Shown: positions 37,001 through 49,100 of the stretch, piece by piece | Numbering within the stretch: the first letter of the stretch is position 1 | Layout of the letters: each line of letters begins with the position of its first letter | From: Hyalella azteca | Lineage: Eukaryota > Arthropoda > Malacostraca > Amphipoda > Hyalellidae | Assembly (NCBI RefSeq): GCF_000764305.2 | Contig: NW_025931866.1 | Location: 1 to 64,000, forward strand | Direction: 5' to 3' | DNA: 64,000 nucleotides | Position numbers and translations under genes: made by a program | The notes under the pieces: generated by a model | Database searches by the model: none | Told to the model about the DNA's origin: nothing | The model's input: the letters and a program-made list of their open reading frames with translations, nothing else

Positions 37001-40000
37001 GCAGTTCCCAGTAAGCTGCTCAGACATGGCGGGACTAGCATGGTTACTGAGTGTGATATTATTCAACAGCAGTTCCCAGTAGTGTGGGACAGCGTGCTCT
37101 GCTACAACGTCACGCTCTATGCTCTCTGTGGCAGGTACCGCCTCAGCCGTGCCCGGATGCCGTATTGTTACGTCAGTATAGGGACAAATGAGACATTTCT
37201 TAAACTCTGTTCATTCTAATTGAGTAATATAGTTAAACATTTTGTTCAATACCTTATGTAATATGTATGTATGTATATACTGGGGTAGAGAACAACTCCA
37301 TAGAAAAGGTCAACAAGGTAATAGTCACGCGTGTGCCAGGCTGCTTACATGGTTGCCAGCATATCAGATCAGTTGCCTTTTCGATTATTTTGCTATAAAT
37401 TTTGCTTGCAAAGGGTTGGATGAAAATGTGGGTGTATAAATTATTATTGGAACTAATTTTGGCTTGTTAGAGTACTTATGTATCATAAAGCTTGTCCATG
37501 AAAGATTAAATGTTCGCGCATAATTAGCAGTTTTTATCGTGAAAATAGTGGAAAGTCTTTATATCGTGGTTAAGCCTATCTTATAATACAAGTACCTCTG
37601 AGTTTTCTAGGAGCAAGGAGAGTAAATATATTCTGATATGAATATATGTGTGCATTGCATTAGAATTTTTGTAACGTATTCATTGATAAAATTTTAAAGG
37701 TGTAATTTTTTCTCATTTAGTATTGAAATGAGGATGTTAATTAAGTTTAGGAGTCACTGGAACTCGAAATATTCTTTAATTTTTGACTAATCTCATACGG
37801 TCTGAATACTGTACAAACAATATTAACCATAATATGTGTGATACTTGCATCACTCTATATTGTTAGGGTGCTGAATGAATTTGGAAAATGTGATGATAAA
37901 ATATTCAGTGGATATTTCCTGCATTATATGTTGATATTGTTCATCACTTTTATTTATTAGGGCATCACTTAAACTTTTTAGAGCATCGCATTAATTCGTC
38001 AGGGTGCTAACTACTGTGAAAGGAGCTGAGCCTTATGGCCTCGGTGTGCGGGTGGTGTGCTGGACACCATCTGGATACCATCTCATCATCGGTAGCCAGG
38101 ATACAAAAGTGAGTTGGGCGCCTGTACTGGTTAAAGCTCGTTAAAAATCGAGATCAATATTAACGTAAGAGCGAATCTATTTTAAACCGATAATCTCTAT
38201 AGCAAGTAAATGTATAGAAATTGTTCGCAATAACATTATGGTTTATTAGTATGAATGCACCGCCTACGTTATTAACATAAACAGCTCAATATCAATGATT
38301 TATCTCGAGGTATTAATACCAAGTAATGTTTTTTTTACGGAATATAATTCTGACCGTTATACGTTTTCTTCTGCTTATACCTATCTTTTCTTCTTGTTTT
38401 GTCTTTTCTTCTTGTTTTATCTTTTCTTCACTAGCTAAAACCTGAACGATATCTCTCCATTTGAAGTAACTGCAATTTTTTTAATGTGAGATGACCCAGG
38501 CATTTGTTCATATATCGCTGTGATAGTTCCTTGAGTGTTTGTAATAAACGATGAGTTATTTCAATTTTTTTAGGGTTAAATTTTTTCAGCTTATTTTTAG
38601 TTCAATATACGTGATGTATGATAATATTTCACATTTAAAATTTTCATAATCTTCCCACGATTCATGCTTATTGTGACTGATTTTTTATTTATCTGTAGAA
38701 GTTGGGTATATTCAACCAACATTATTTTTGACTTCCAGCTATATTGATTTTCCGACTACATAGCTATTGGTTGGTGTTGTATTGTATTGATATTCTTTTC
38801 ATGATCAGTTGCGCGTCATGTGCCACAGAACTTGGGAAATTTTGGACGAGCAGCTGCACTCGCCCATGATCGAAAAAATCGACCAAGAGAAAACAGGATC
38901 ATCGGCTCTGGAGCTTCGAACGCGAGTCTTCCGCGTGGTGGAAGAGGTTTCAGCCAGCGGAGTCTCGAATAAAATCTGTGAGTGTCAACTCCCATAATAT
39001 TCTTATCAAGATAATTATGTGATTGAGTGTAGATCAGCAGGTGAGAACTTCGGCCCAAAACTAGAATCTGCCCGTAAACACATTCTATCATATTTATTAT
39101 GTGTGTGCTATTTTCATCGAAATAACTTGAAGTTCCTGGACTTGAATTTATTGAACAAATACTTCATAAACTGTTAAAATCTTGTTTGGTTATAGCAATC
39201 AATGTAGTCCTTTTTACCGCATTTTCTCATTTATGGAAAAAATGCCCTATTGTGCTCGTCATGTCCGTCCGTCTGTCCGTGAATTCGTTTTCGTCGACGA
39301 GAAAATGCGCTCTCTGTCACTCACTGCAGTGAGTACTGAGTTATATTTGTACATTGTTTGAATTACTTCTTCGAGTTCTTCTTTACCAGGTGTTTATGCC
39401 AACTATGATCATAGAACAGAAGGCTTCCTATGAACAATTTTCTTGTTGTTTTTCTTTCAATCGAACAATGTACCTATCTTGCTGGTGTTGGCTGATCATA
39501 AATCAGGCTGCCAAAAGGTGTTTTAATAGATTCAGACATTTCGAATATACAATCTTCATTTACAAGTAATTGCAGGTTTTACAACACTTAACTCCTATTC
39601 CTCGCGAAGACCAATTCCTTCTGTTTTCTGAACACATTCATTCATTCCTGTTAAATTAAAGTGTCTAACAACTCTTCATCTGCCTAACTATACCAATGCT
39701 ACCTTATTCCTTCACCACAGATTCTGAGGTCGTCCAGCGCCCCGTTCAGCTGTACCCCCAGAGGAACGAGCCTCTCAAGGGCGCCTTCTCGTGTGTCAAG
39801 AACGTAAGCCCGGGAGGCCACCCATGCCATCGGTCAGACGGGCAAGGCTTCATAAGCAACATCGAGGCGGGCGGTAGGTGCAAGATTATATGTACCTATA
39901 TTAACGCGGTACAATTACTCTATATTGACGTGTTGAGTCAAACCATCACTGCACTACGTACGTGTTTTGAATGTGTTTGTAATTTTTACTGTAAATATAT

Positions 40001-41487
40001 AGGTACTAAGTGAAATGTTACTGTAAATAATGTATCAAGTGTTTGATCTATCAGTTGATGTTGCATTGTCGAGTACGTTTATCAATGGATTAGATTAACA
40101 CGGTAATAAAGTAATTGTTGCTTGAATTATGGGCTGTTGATAACGATGCAGGATGCAGCGGTGGCGTGAGTGTCGTGCTGCTGAGCTGCGATGGTCTGTA
40201 CGCTGCGACGTGCGTACGCCAACTGCCCTGCGTCGTCTGGGTGTGGCGCCTGCCTCGTCTCGAGCTCATAGCGCTGCTTGTGCACGAGATGCACGTGCAG
40301 GGCACGTATATTTTGTACTTCTACTTGCCTGCAAGGATTAGTTACTTTCAACTATTTAGTTATTTACATAACTTTTTTGCTCGCAAGGATTATATATGTG
40401 CAAGTTTTAGTTACTTTGAACTATCTAGTTACATAACTTTTTGTCTGACAGGATTATGCAAGTGCAAGGATTAGTTACTTGTACATATTGACTAACATAC
40501 ATAATTTTTTTCTTTTGATTGCAAAGTTTAGGCGACAGTAATTTGGTTGTTGAAGTATATATCCGAGGAAGTCGTTTAATCAACAGAAAATGACCGCTAT
40601 TTCAGCGAGTCAAGAACCTACGTTTCAAAGCATGCTTCCAGCACGTCCACACGTATCTGTACTTTTTATCTAGTTGCTCATCCATCAAAATATTGACTAT
40701 TTTCTCCCATTTATTCAGTGATCGCTGATATTTTCCTTGTAGATGTTTCGTGGAGTCCGCGTCAGGCGCGGTTGGTCATCACGACGGGAGAGGACGCAGT
40801 TTTCATGTGGACGCCGTACGGCAGCCTGACCGTGCCGCTGCCGCAGCAGCTGCGCATCCTGCCTACTGCTGTAAGGTGAGACAACGCTGCCAAGTGAGTC
40901 AGTGCTGCCAAGTGAGTCAGTACTGCCAAGTTAGTCAGTGCTGCCAAGTGAGTCAGTGCTGCCAAGTAAGTCAGTGCTGCCAAGTGAGTCAGTGCTGCCA
41001 AGTGAGTCAGTGCTGCCAAGTTAGTCAGTGCTGCCAAGTGAATCAGTGCTGCCAAGTGAGTCAGTGCTGCCAAGTAAGTCAGTGCTGCCAAGTGAGTCAG
41101 TGCTGCCAAGTGAGTCAGTGCTGCCAAGTGAGTCAGTGCTGCCAAGTGAGTAAGTGCTGCCAAGTCAGTCAGAGCTGCCACGTTGCTTAATGTCTTTCGA
41201 GCAAATTTTCTGTCTTTCATTGATCATAATCTTTATGCAACCATTTTAAGCATCTTAATCTTTATTACATGGCTGCCAGTCCCTCAGTCACTTAGTTTGA
41301 ACTTGTTCTCAGATGGCACCCCTCAGGCGAGCGGCTGGTGGTAGTGGGCAAAGGCGGTGGGCAGTTCTGTGTGCTGAGCTTACCACCCCTTGTCAGGAAG
41401 TGGGCCACCGAACAACCCGCGTCACCTCCTCAGTCCCTAGAACTCGCTCACCTCATGGATACTTCACTGCAAATTTCAGAGTCTTGA
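34093..41487 (+). CDS. WRAP73: WRAP73 (WDR8) WD40-repeat protein
   Basis: Exons: 34093-34254, 34503-34724, 35032-35208, a damaged exon 4 region ending 37134, 38003-38108, 38809-38977, 39721-39873, 40152-40301, 40743-40875 and 41313-41487 (stop TGA). The order of landmarks follows vertebrate WRAP73: start MNFS, LLQWSPDSSLIMTG, VEVWNITDPDWQCKIELGSA, ERIECKDYLTI, WDSVLCYN, VCWTPSGYHLIIGSQD, VVWVWRLPRL, VSWSPRQARLVITTGEDAV, WHPSGERLVVV. The family protein is a WD40 propeller that works with SSX2IP/Msd1 at centrosomes and spindle poles to anchor microtubule minus ends and aid cilium formation. Phases agree across all exons except at exon 4, where a 68-bp array breaks the frame, and exon 8 (40301), whose only phase-compatible donor is GC rather than GT. 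AATAAA follows at 41666. Confidence 0.88.
36842..37085 (+). repeat. 68-bp tandem array carrying WRAP73 exon 4 coding sequence
   Basis: Three and a half copies with starts at 36842, 36910, 36978 and 37046. Each full unit encodes, in one frame, QQF..SCSDMAGLAW, which aligns with the segment after the third exon of WRAP73 (family pattern HF-x8-DL-x-G-x-x-W). The last partial unit runs into VVWDSVLCYN, the next conserved part. The family's WSPDG-like link between the two is missing and reading straight through meets TAA at 36944. Either the true exon was garbled when the repeat was assembled or the exon is broken in this allele. Confidence 0.8.
39217..39348 (+). mobile_element. Short MITE-like repeat, copy 2
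   Basis: Left CGCATTTTCTC and right GAGAAAATGCG form inverted ends; between them lie GTGCTCGTCATGTCCGTCC and TTTTCGTCGAC. The conserved part continues to ACTCACTGCAGTGAGTACTG. The TCTG run is much shorter than in copy 1. In a WRAP73 intron. Confidence 0.75.
40876..41178 (+). repeat. 18-bp minisatellite starting at the splice donor of WRAP73 exon 9
   Basis: Directly after the exon end TGCTGTAAG|GTGAGA, sixteen 18-bp units of GTGCTGCCAAGTGAGTCA follow. The unit resembles the exon-intron junction itself (TGCTG, AAG, GTGAG). Several units read GTAAGT or GTTAGT in place of GTGAGT. Because 18 is a multiple of three, long artificial frames appear on both strands here. Confidence 0.92.
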
Positions 41488-41665
41488 AAATCATTTAATG
41501 GATACTTTTCATTGTTTGGCCAAGCTTTGTTTCAAGGTTGGAGCATTTGTGGGGAATTTGTTGGGAGGTGGGAGGAAAGCGTTTATATTCTGATGAGTTT
41601 GGCTGAGTTTAATTTTTCGAAAGGGTAATTAAGTTACAATTTTAATTTGAAAAAGTGTACTTTAG

Positions 41666-41671
41666 AATAAA
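41666..41671 (+). promoter_or_regulatory. Polyadenylation signal of WRAP73
   Basis: AATAAA 179 bases after the WRAP73 stop codon. It is the first canonical hexamer on this strand after the stop. Confidence 0.6.
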
Positions 41672-43111
41672 GTAATACCTTTGCAATCCATAGCGCTTCA
41701 TTTATTGTCGTTTCCGTTCATCGCGTATTGTTGGAATACCCATTAAAACGCGAAATTTTAAGAATTGTGGCGCGAAGATTGTCCGCATATTAACAGAAGG
41801 CAAGGGATCTTTTGCAATATTCAAAACGCGCGCTTCATACCGGCTTGTTAGAATGAAATATGACGACTTTAAAGTAGAAAGTTTATTTTTAGGACATGTT
41901 TATAACTAGCTACAGCAACTTTAGTTATAACCGCCTTCATAGTCCGTTGTATGCCATTAATAATCGATGATTCGTATCAGGAGGACGAAGGCTATATCCG
42001 TGGTACAAATTTATTATCGTCCTTTAAGAGAACTCAGAGAGTTTGACTTTTCAATGTACGCACAAGGTGCCAACCAAAAATATTTTGCCAATGTGGGTAT
42101 GGCTGGTTTGTCACGATCTCACTAGTCGAGAAAGTCATGGCTAATTTCTATTACCAATTTCTAGGTTTATATGATCCAGGTTCATGTCTACGTACACTTA
42201 TCTGTGCCTTATATACGCACATAATGTTCAAGTGTCAACACTGAAGGAATGAAACGATTTTTCAATCGCCACTGGTCCTCATTACGCACGATGAACTAGT
42301 GAAGCGTGCAGTATAATCTTTGTTAACATTATATTTAGCTATTGTATTTGTTCAATATCTCATCATAAAAGTAACGCTACATGATATGAAAGGAAATGTG
42401 GGCACGTGCTGCCTTTCGAGTCACTAATCTAGTCATATGAGCGATAGGATTTAAATGTCAATTAACATAGTTATTTTTCTGTGATAATTAAGCCTTATTA
42501 ATAAATACACTTAAATGATAAGTAATCACGTCTCTTCGTAAAATTATACCATACATGTGAACTTGTCTGTAATTTGAACGTTCTTCTTTTGAACAAGTCC
42601 AGGCTAATTTGTAGTACTTAGACAGCACATTAGTACTCACTAATCCCGCAAAAATATTTACTAACGCCGCAAAAATATTTCTTGCGCAACTTTTTGTCCT
42701 GACCATGACCTGCGATGTCGTTAAACCGTTCGGAAAGTTTATACATTCTAGCGTAATTAGTCGAGATCAATTCATCTTGTAGAAAAAAGCCATTGCATTG
42801 AATATCTGGTGACCACTTCATGTATTCCTTGCTTCCATCCACTTGTTGACAATAAAAATTTATTTTTAGTTCGTGATATTTTTCGAAAATAAAACGTTCC
42901 TAAAATTATAGTAAAGCTAGAGTTCGTTAATATTGAAAGATAATTTTGGCTCGTGGAAGCAAATGTTAAAATATGTATGATTTGTATCCCAGGCTTATTA
43001 TTAAAAATAGAAGTTGCCAAGATCAGACATAGTAATTCTCTAAACTAGCGAGATTCTCACTGTGGACAGAGATCTGATTGAAAAATTATGTATATATTAG
43101 AGTATAATTAT
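41672..43111. other. Intergenic stretch between convergent WRAP73 and MFSD6-like genes
   Basis: No gene or repeat recognised. On the - strand an AATAAA (TTTATT at 42859-42864) lies about 250 bases past the MFSD6-like stop and may end that transcript. Confidence 0.5.
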
Positions 43112-46100
43112 TCACGGCAGTCCAGCCTCTTGTTTCTTAGAGTCCGTCTTGAGTTCCACAACCTCCTTCTGCTTTTTTTCTGAAAAATACATTACATTGT
43201 AACAAATCAGGGTTTGAAAGATTTTAGCCCTTTTTGTTCACCTAAATACAGGAGATGCTTTGATGTTCTTAAATCTGCGTACAATTTTATTCACTTTTCC
43301 ATGTACAATTCTGGTATCTCCGTAATTTTCCCACACAATTAAGACCAGCTTTGATTTATAGTTGAAATAAAGCAAGGCTTACCACTTATTACTCACCTTC
43401 ATCTTTGACTTTTCCTGCAAAGAAGAAGTAGTGCACGAAAGTGTAGATGATGCCGCTCACTAAAGAGATGACACCAAAAACTCGGAAAGTGTTCACTGAT
43501 CCGATTTTCCCAATTAAATTGCCTCCCATTAATGCACCGACTCCTCGGCCTGGAAAATATTACGAAAAACCTAAGCCACAAAAATCCAATCCATCTTTTA
43601 AAGGCGTAATATTTTTCGGTTATTTACAAAACAGGAACGCCATTTCCGCTACAATTAATAAGGTAATTGTAATGGAAAGGAAACCATTCATGACAAATAG
43701 TGGTCGAAGTCGAAATTGTTGATAATCATTTATGTGCACCAATCGGTATATTTATATACTATCCTGTAGAATATTTTTCATTCAATCTGAGACAAAGATC
43801 TTAATTAGACGTGTGAAGTCGTTACTATAGTGAAGCTCCTGACGCATACGTACCGACGTTATAGTGCAGGGTACCCGACAGCCCCGACATGGTGGCGAGG
43901 AGGGTGGGAGGCGCCAAGATGGGGAAGTAGGTGACCGCGGCGACCCACATCAGCTGGTACGTGATTATTTCGAGTGCCTCGAACGGGAAGCTCATCCATG
44001 GGTTCCTGAAGCCCACGATTGTCAGTTATTTATAACCCTTTGAATATTCAGTCAACGAGATCTAAATTCGGTCCCGAACGTAAGGTCTTAAATTTACCCA
44101 CTCGCTCTAACGGTAGGGATAGCATGTTTGTTTGTTGTAGTGGCCTTAGTTGCCAGCGCTTCAGATCGAGCTATCTCGCGCCGCATGTCGCGTTGGGCAT
44201 AATGAGCTGAGATTGGGGTACATCACCTGCCGGGTTATATACTGTCGAACACATTTATACCCTCAGGTATTATTCTACGGGCAGGGTGGATACCACATTA
44301 TTTATCTGTTGGATAAATAATGTGGTTAAAGTTCAGAGTACCAAGATTGGAGCAGAGAGGTGCGGGTTCGATCCCAGTTCTGTGCGACAGTTTCTGGTCA
44401 GAATCGGCAAGGAGGCCGGGCGGTTAAGCAAAGAAAATTTGAAGCAGTGAGTTGCTAGTTTAAGCCCGCAACAAGCTGTGCATATTCTGCAATGTTAAGA
44501 AAAGGCGACAGGCATACGGCCTAATAAACGCTGAAACCGCTATATAAGTCGATCGACATTATAATAACCGTATTCTCTTTTGTCCAAGATGCTTTTTAGG
44601 TGTGTGTCGGGGTCATTTCGACATACGAGTGGGTTAGACATAGGTTAGAGATTACATCGTTTTTAGGCAACTGAATCAGATCCGGAACTTCAAGAAAGAA
44701 ACCCAAGTGAAAATGTCTGTGCAGCTGAAAAAATATAACTATACGGCGTTTATTATAATCTCACGAGATTATGGAGTAGCCGAACATCCTGACGCTGTAG
44801 GCAACGAAGCTGAGGATGAATATGTTAGCGCGGCCCACGCAGTCGATGATGCGGTTAGACAGAAACATCGCGGGCAAGCCGACCAGACAACCAAATGTCA
44901 GGGTCAAGCCTGCGATCAGATGGGCGAGACAATTCTTGTGTAATGAGTCCATTAAAGTTGTTATTAATATATAGTAGTTATATATTAGTAATGCATAGTT
45001 GTCAGTAATATAAAGTAGCGTAAAGTTGCTTATATATTCCCAGATTGTGCCAAAAATAAAGTCTGTAGCAACAAGTTCAGTTTTGAAGACTAAAAATATA
45101 TGTATTTTTTTTAGAACGGCCATGAGATATTCTGTTTTCAGTTACGAATAACATTAGAACAGCTTAATTTATCTGTAATTAAAGAATTAAACCATGAGTA
45201 ACTGTTAGAGTCTCGTTTATACTTGAGACTGTAGATAAATGTCACAAAAACCTAGTTAGAAGTATGTAATTAATGAAGTACTTTGATACTTCATTTTGTT
45301 AAATTGTTGCTTTATAGTTTATATCATCATTAAAACGAAGTATTTCAAGCAGTTAAATATTTAGCGACCGTACCAAGCAGGTAGGCTGGAGCCTTCAGTT
45401 CGCTGAGATAGACGAAGAAGAAGCTCTCAAGGAAGCCCCAGTTGGACCCCAGCACGAGGATCACCGCCAGGAACACGAGGATGTCCGCCTTCTTCATCAG
45501 TTGCTTCAGGTCCTGGAAGACGTTCTGCGACGAGCTGTCCGGGCGCTGCACGTAAGAAAACCGTTTATTGCATATTCATTCGCAGCGATACTGATAATTA
45601 TGCATAAATTTCACTGGTAAAGTAAAAAAAACTGTTATCTTGACTTCTCCCTCCTGTTAGCAGTAAAAAGTATACAAAATTATAAATATTAGATGGACCT
45701 TGAATTTGTGTTCCCATTTTTACACACTAGACATTTATATTCTAATTATATGGATTACGTAAATTTATCAACACCCAATATATATCAACACACAAACACA
45801 CAATGCTAAGCAACACTAAATATTTGAGTAAATGCGCTGAAGCTCCGACCTCGAGCTTGATACAGGCGGTGATGATGACGGCAACCACGAGCAGCGCGTC
45901 GCCGAAGTAGAAGGCGACTGTGTAGTCCGGGGAACCTGCGCAATGTGAGGGGTGACTGTGAAAATATAGCGAATAATACTAGTGTTTCGGCAGATATTTC
46001 TCTGGCGAATAAATAATAAATGAGTCGGCTAGACTCGTGGGGTTAATACATCATTTTGAATTATCAACAAAAACTTGTTTGTTCTAGGAGTTTTTTTCTG

Positions 46101-49100
46101 GTGGATGAATAAAATTTAAGTCAATGTGAGTCATGAGATAAACACACCATTAAGGAATGTCGAAGAATATTTGTATTGTTACACATATTTCTCTTGTGAA
46201 TAACGAACATATAAATCAGCGAGAATCATGGTATCAAGACATCATTTAAGAACGTCATAATGTACCAGTATTATTGCAGATATTTTGCATCAAAAGGCAA
46301 TACACAAGCGGGTGCCACGACTGACCGTTATCAGTGGGCACGTTAGTGACGATGGCGGACGAGATGAAGGGCATCAACGCCAGGCTCAGCATCGACATGA
46401 GCCTCTGCTTGCCGAAGTCCCCGCCCCTGTTCGCTATCACGGCCATCGTGAGGGCATCCTGCGACATGATGATTCATTATTCATTCTACGAAATACTTTC
46501 TTCTTCATCAGTTTTCTACACCAAACTTTCGTTAAAACATTTTACGTCATCCGTCCACACCATCAGGCTATAGCTATGAATTAAAAATCAACAGAATAAT
46601 TTGTTAGTTATACGCTTGAGTACGAATAAAGTGAAATTGCTTAGAATTTTCTCAGTTTTTCATTTATTGTCTATTCATGTTTTGTGCAATCAAATGATTT
46701 TGATAAATACGCATATTATGAGGTAAATGAAAATGAATTCGCAGAAAATAAAATGAAGCGATCGTGACACACAACATGAACATGTTAGTCACACGATCTT
46801 TATACAGTTCAAAAACGATCCCAAGTTTTGATTTAGATCCATAAGAAATCCATTTCAATGTCAAATTTATTTCATTAAGAGTAAAAAATTCAAAGTATTC
46901 AAAATAACCCACCATCATCGTCATGGCGGCGGCCAAGAAGAACTGCCCCGGCATCCTGAGGGCGAGGTACACCCAGAAGGTCGTCGAGTATTGCTTAGCA
47001 TGGAAGTGCTGGGGCTTAGGTCCCCCCTCGACGCTGCACTCTAAAGTGCACACCGGGGTACAGCTGAAGCGCTCATAAGTCTTCCCCTCGAAGTGGAGAT
47101 CCCCTAATGAGGGGGGCGCCTCGTTATAGCAAGTAGGTGGAGCAGCTGCCCCTGGGGAGACCAGTGACGTGTTGGATGACAATGACGTGTTGGAAGACGA
47201 GGACCCGATGCTCATTGTAAGCTCCAGCTGTTAAAATGCAGATGTTTAGTGCTGTGCGCTATAACCTACAAGTGGTATATTTTATTTATCAAAATATAGA
47301 TAATTAAGCGATGTATAGGATATATGTTCGAAACAATCATCAGCCCTTACATTTTTATACTGTTGCAATGCAAAGTCAAAACAGGTTGATTGATACATAA
47401 TAAAATCGCAATCATAATACGCAAAGTTCCACACTAAACAATGGAGTCTTTATATTCAAGACTGACTTTTCAAAGCACTAAGAATCGCGTCAGAAGATAA
47501 TATTCGGATCGAACATTATTACATAGAACTAATGTATCCAATATTTAGGAAATGTATCAATATTTAATGCATCCAATAATGTATCCAATATTTAGTTACC
47601 GATGTGTTCAATGAGTGTTCGAAACAGACAGATTCGTTGGCCCGTACAAGACAGAACGCTTCACTGTTTGATCCAACTTCCTGCGTCTGGCAACTTCGCT
47701 TGCAATTCTGGAAAAGAAAAGTAAAGTATAGAGCACAACAGTCCAAATTACAAAAAAAAAATTACACTGGCTCACTTAGTCAAAGTGTCCACGAGACTCG
47801 CGATACAATGTAAATAGAGTGTTTGTACTTAGATTCACTAGATTAAATTAGATAAAATTTAGATTTAATGTAAAAATTTCAAATCTCTAGTTTACTCGCT
47901 ACCGCGATATTGTGGCGTAATTACCCCGCTGGCAAGTAACGCGTTGCTGCTGCTGGACCTTACTTCATTTAGGCATCGAATGTCTACAACTAATCATACT
48001 CTGGCAAACTAATTAGACTAATTTCCGATCACGGCGTACAAATCGGCGATTGAATTAAATTATGTGAATTGAATGTCAGAATTCAATTCACCATTTTCAT
48101 AATTGAAATCCAATTCAAAATTAAATGTAAAATGCTTAGAAATAAATGGGCAATGTTAATCCCTCAGCGTAAACTAGTGGTTTTAGTTATCATATACGTT
48201 CAATGGTCATAATTCTTCTAGTAATTCTGGTAATATTAATCCAGTATTGCGATCCAGTTCAATTTCAGGTATATCTCAAGTTTATTTTCAATAGATGATA
48301 CTACTGTTCAAACGGCTCACGATCAACGTATTTCACAAGCGCGTTCATTGATTAGGTTACTCCCCTTTACTGGTTAACTTTTGAGCCCGGTCCATCCGTT
48401 TAAAATCGTCAGTCTTGAATGTCAAGCTTGACAGACAAGACTGTGCGTGTTGACGCTAAGTTCGGCGTCTTACAGTTACACCGTTACACGACAGTTTGAT
48501 GTTTGACAAACCTGTAAAAGACAGATGGGCGAGACCTTCGGGTTCATGCAAGACTGACGACAATGTTGATCGTGTGGACGGCAGCCGACTAATCAGCCAA
48601 ACTTCTCCCTCTTTGTCTGTTTTGTGGTTGAGAGCCATGACATTGCGCATTGCTAGCCCTAGTTTTGCGCGAGGAAATAACATCCCAACATGTACGACAC
48701 GGGACACACGATTTATTTAGCGAGTTCATAAATACCTATATCGTAGTTTTTGCCGGTGTCAACTTAAATCGCAAGGCTACAGGACCAAAACACAAAGTCT
48801 AACCGATGCGACTTCGAGAAGTGAAAGGAAATAAATCCTAAAAGTAAGAAAGAATTCGTAACAAATAAAGTTAATTAATTCGTACGGTTTATCGGAAAGA
48901 ATGTGCCTAACTAAAATATTGACTGTATAAAAATTGACTCATATTATTTATATTGAAGTGTTCTATACTTGAACTTTGTACATGGCCTTGCAGTTCTCCG
49001 GTATTATTTTACTATAAACTTGTCTGAAAATTGTAGCTGCGAATTACAGGTCCAAGTAACTTCATCCGGTGGCCAAAAATCTCTGAGTAGCTGAGAGTTG

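Noticed and set aside
40750..41220. Long frames of CQVSQC and LAALTH repeats on both strands
   Set aside because: They come from the 18-bp intronic minisatellite, whose unit is a multiple of three.
44330..44390. tRNA gene suggested by a B-box sequence
   Set aside because: The T-stem does not pair and no acceptor stem or cloverleaf could be drawn; kept only as a SINE-like repeat.
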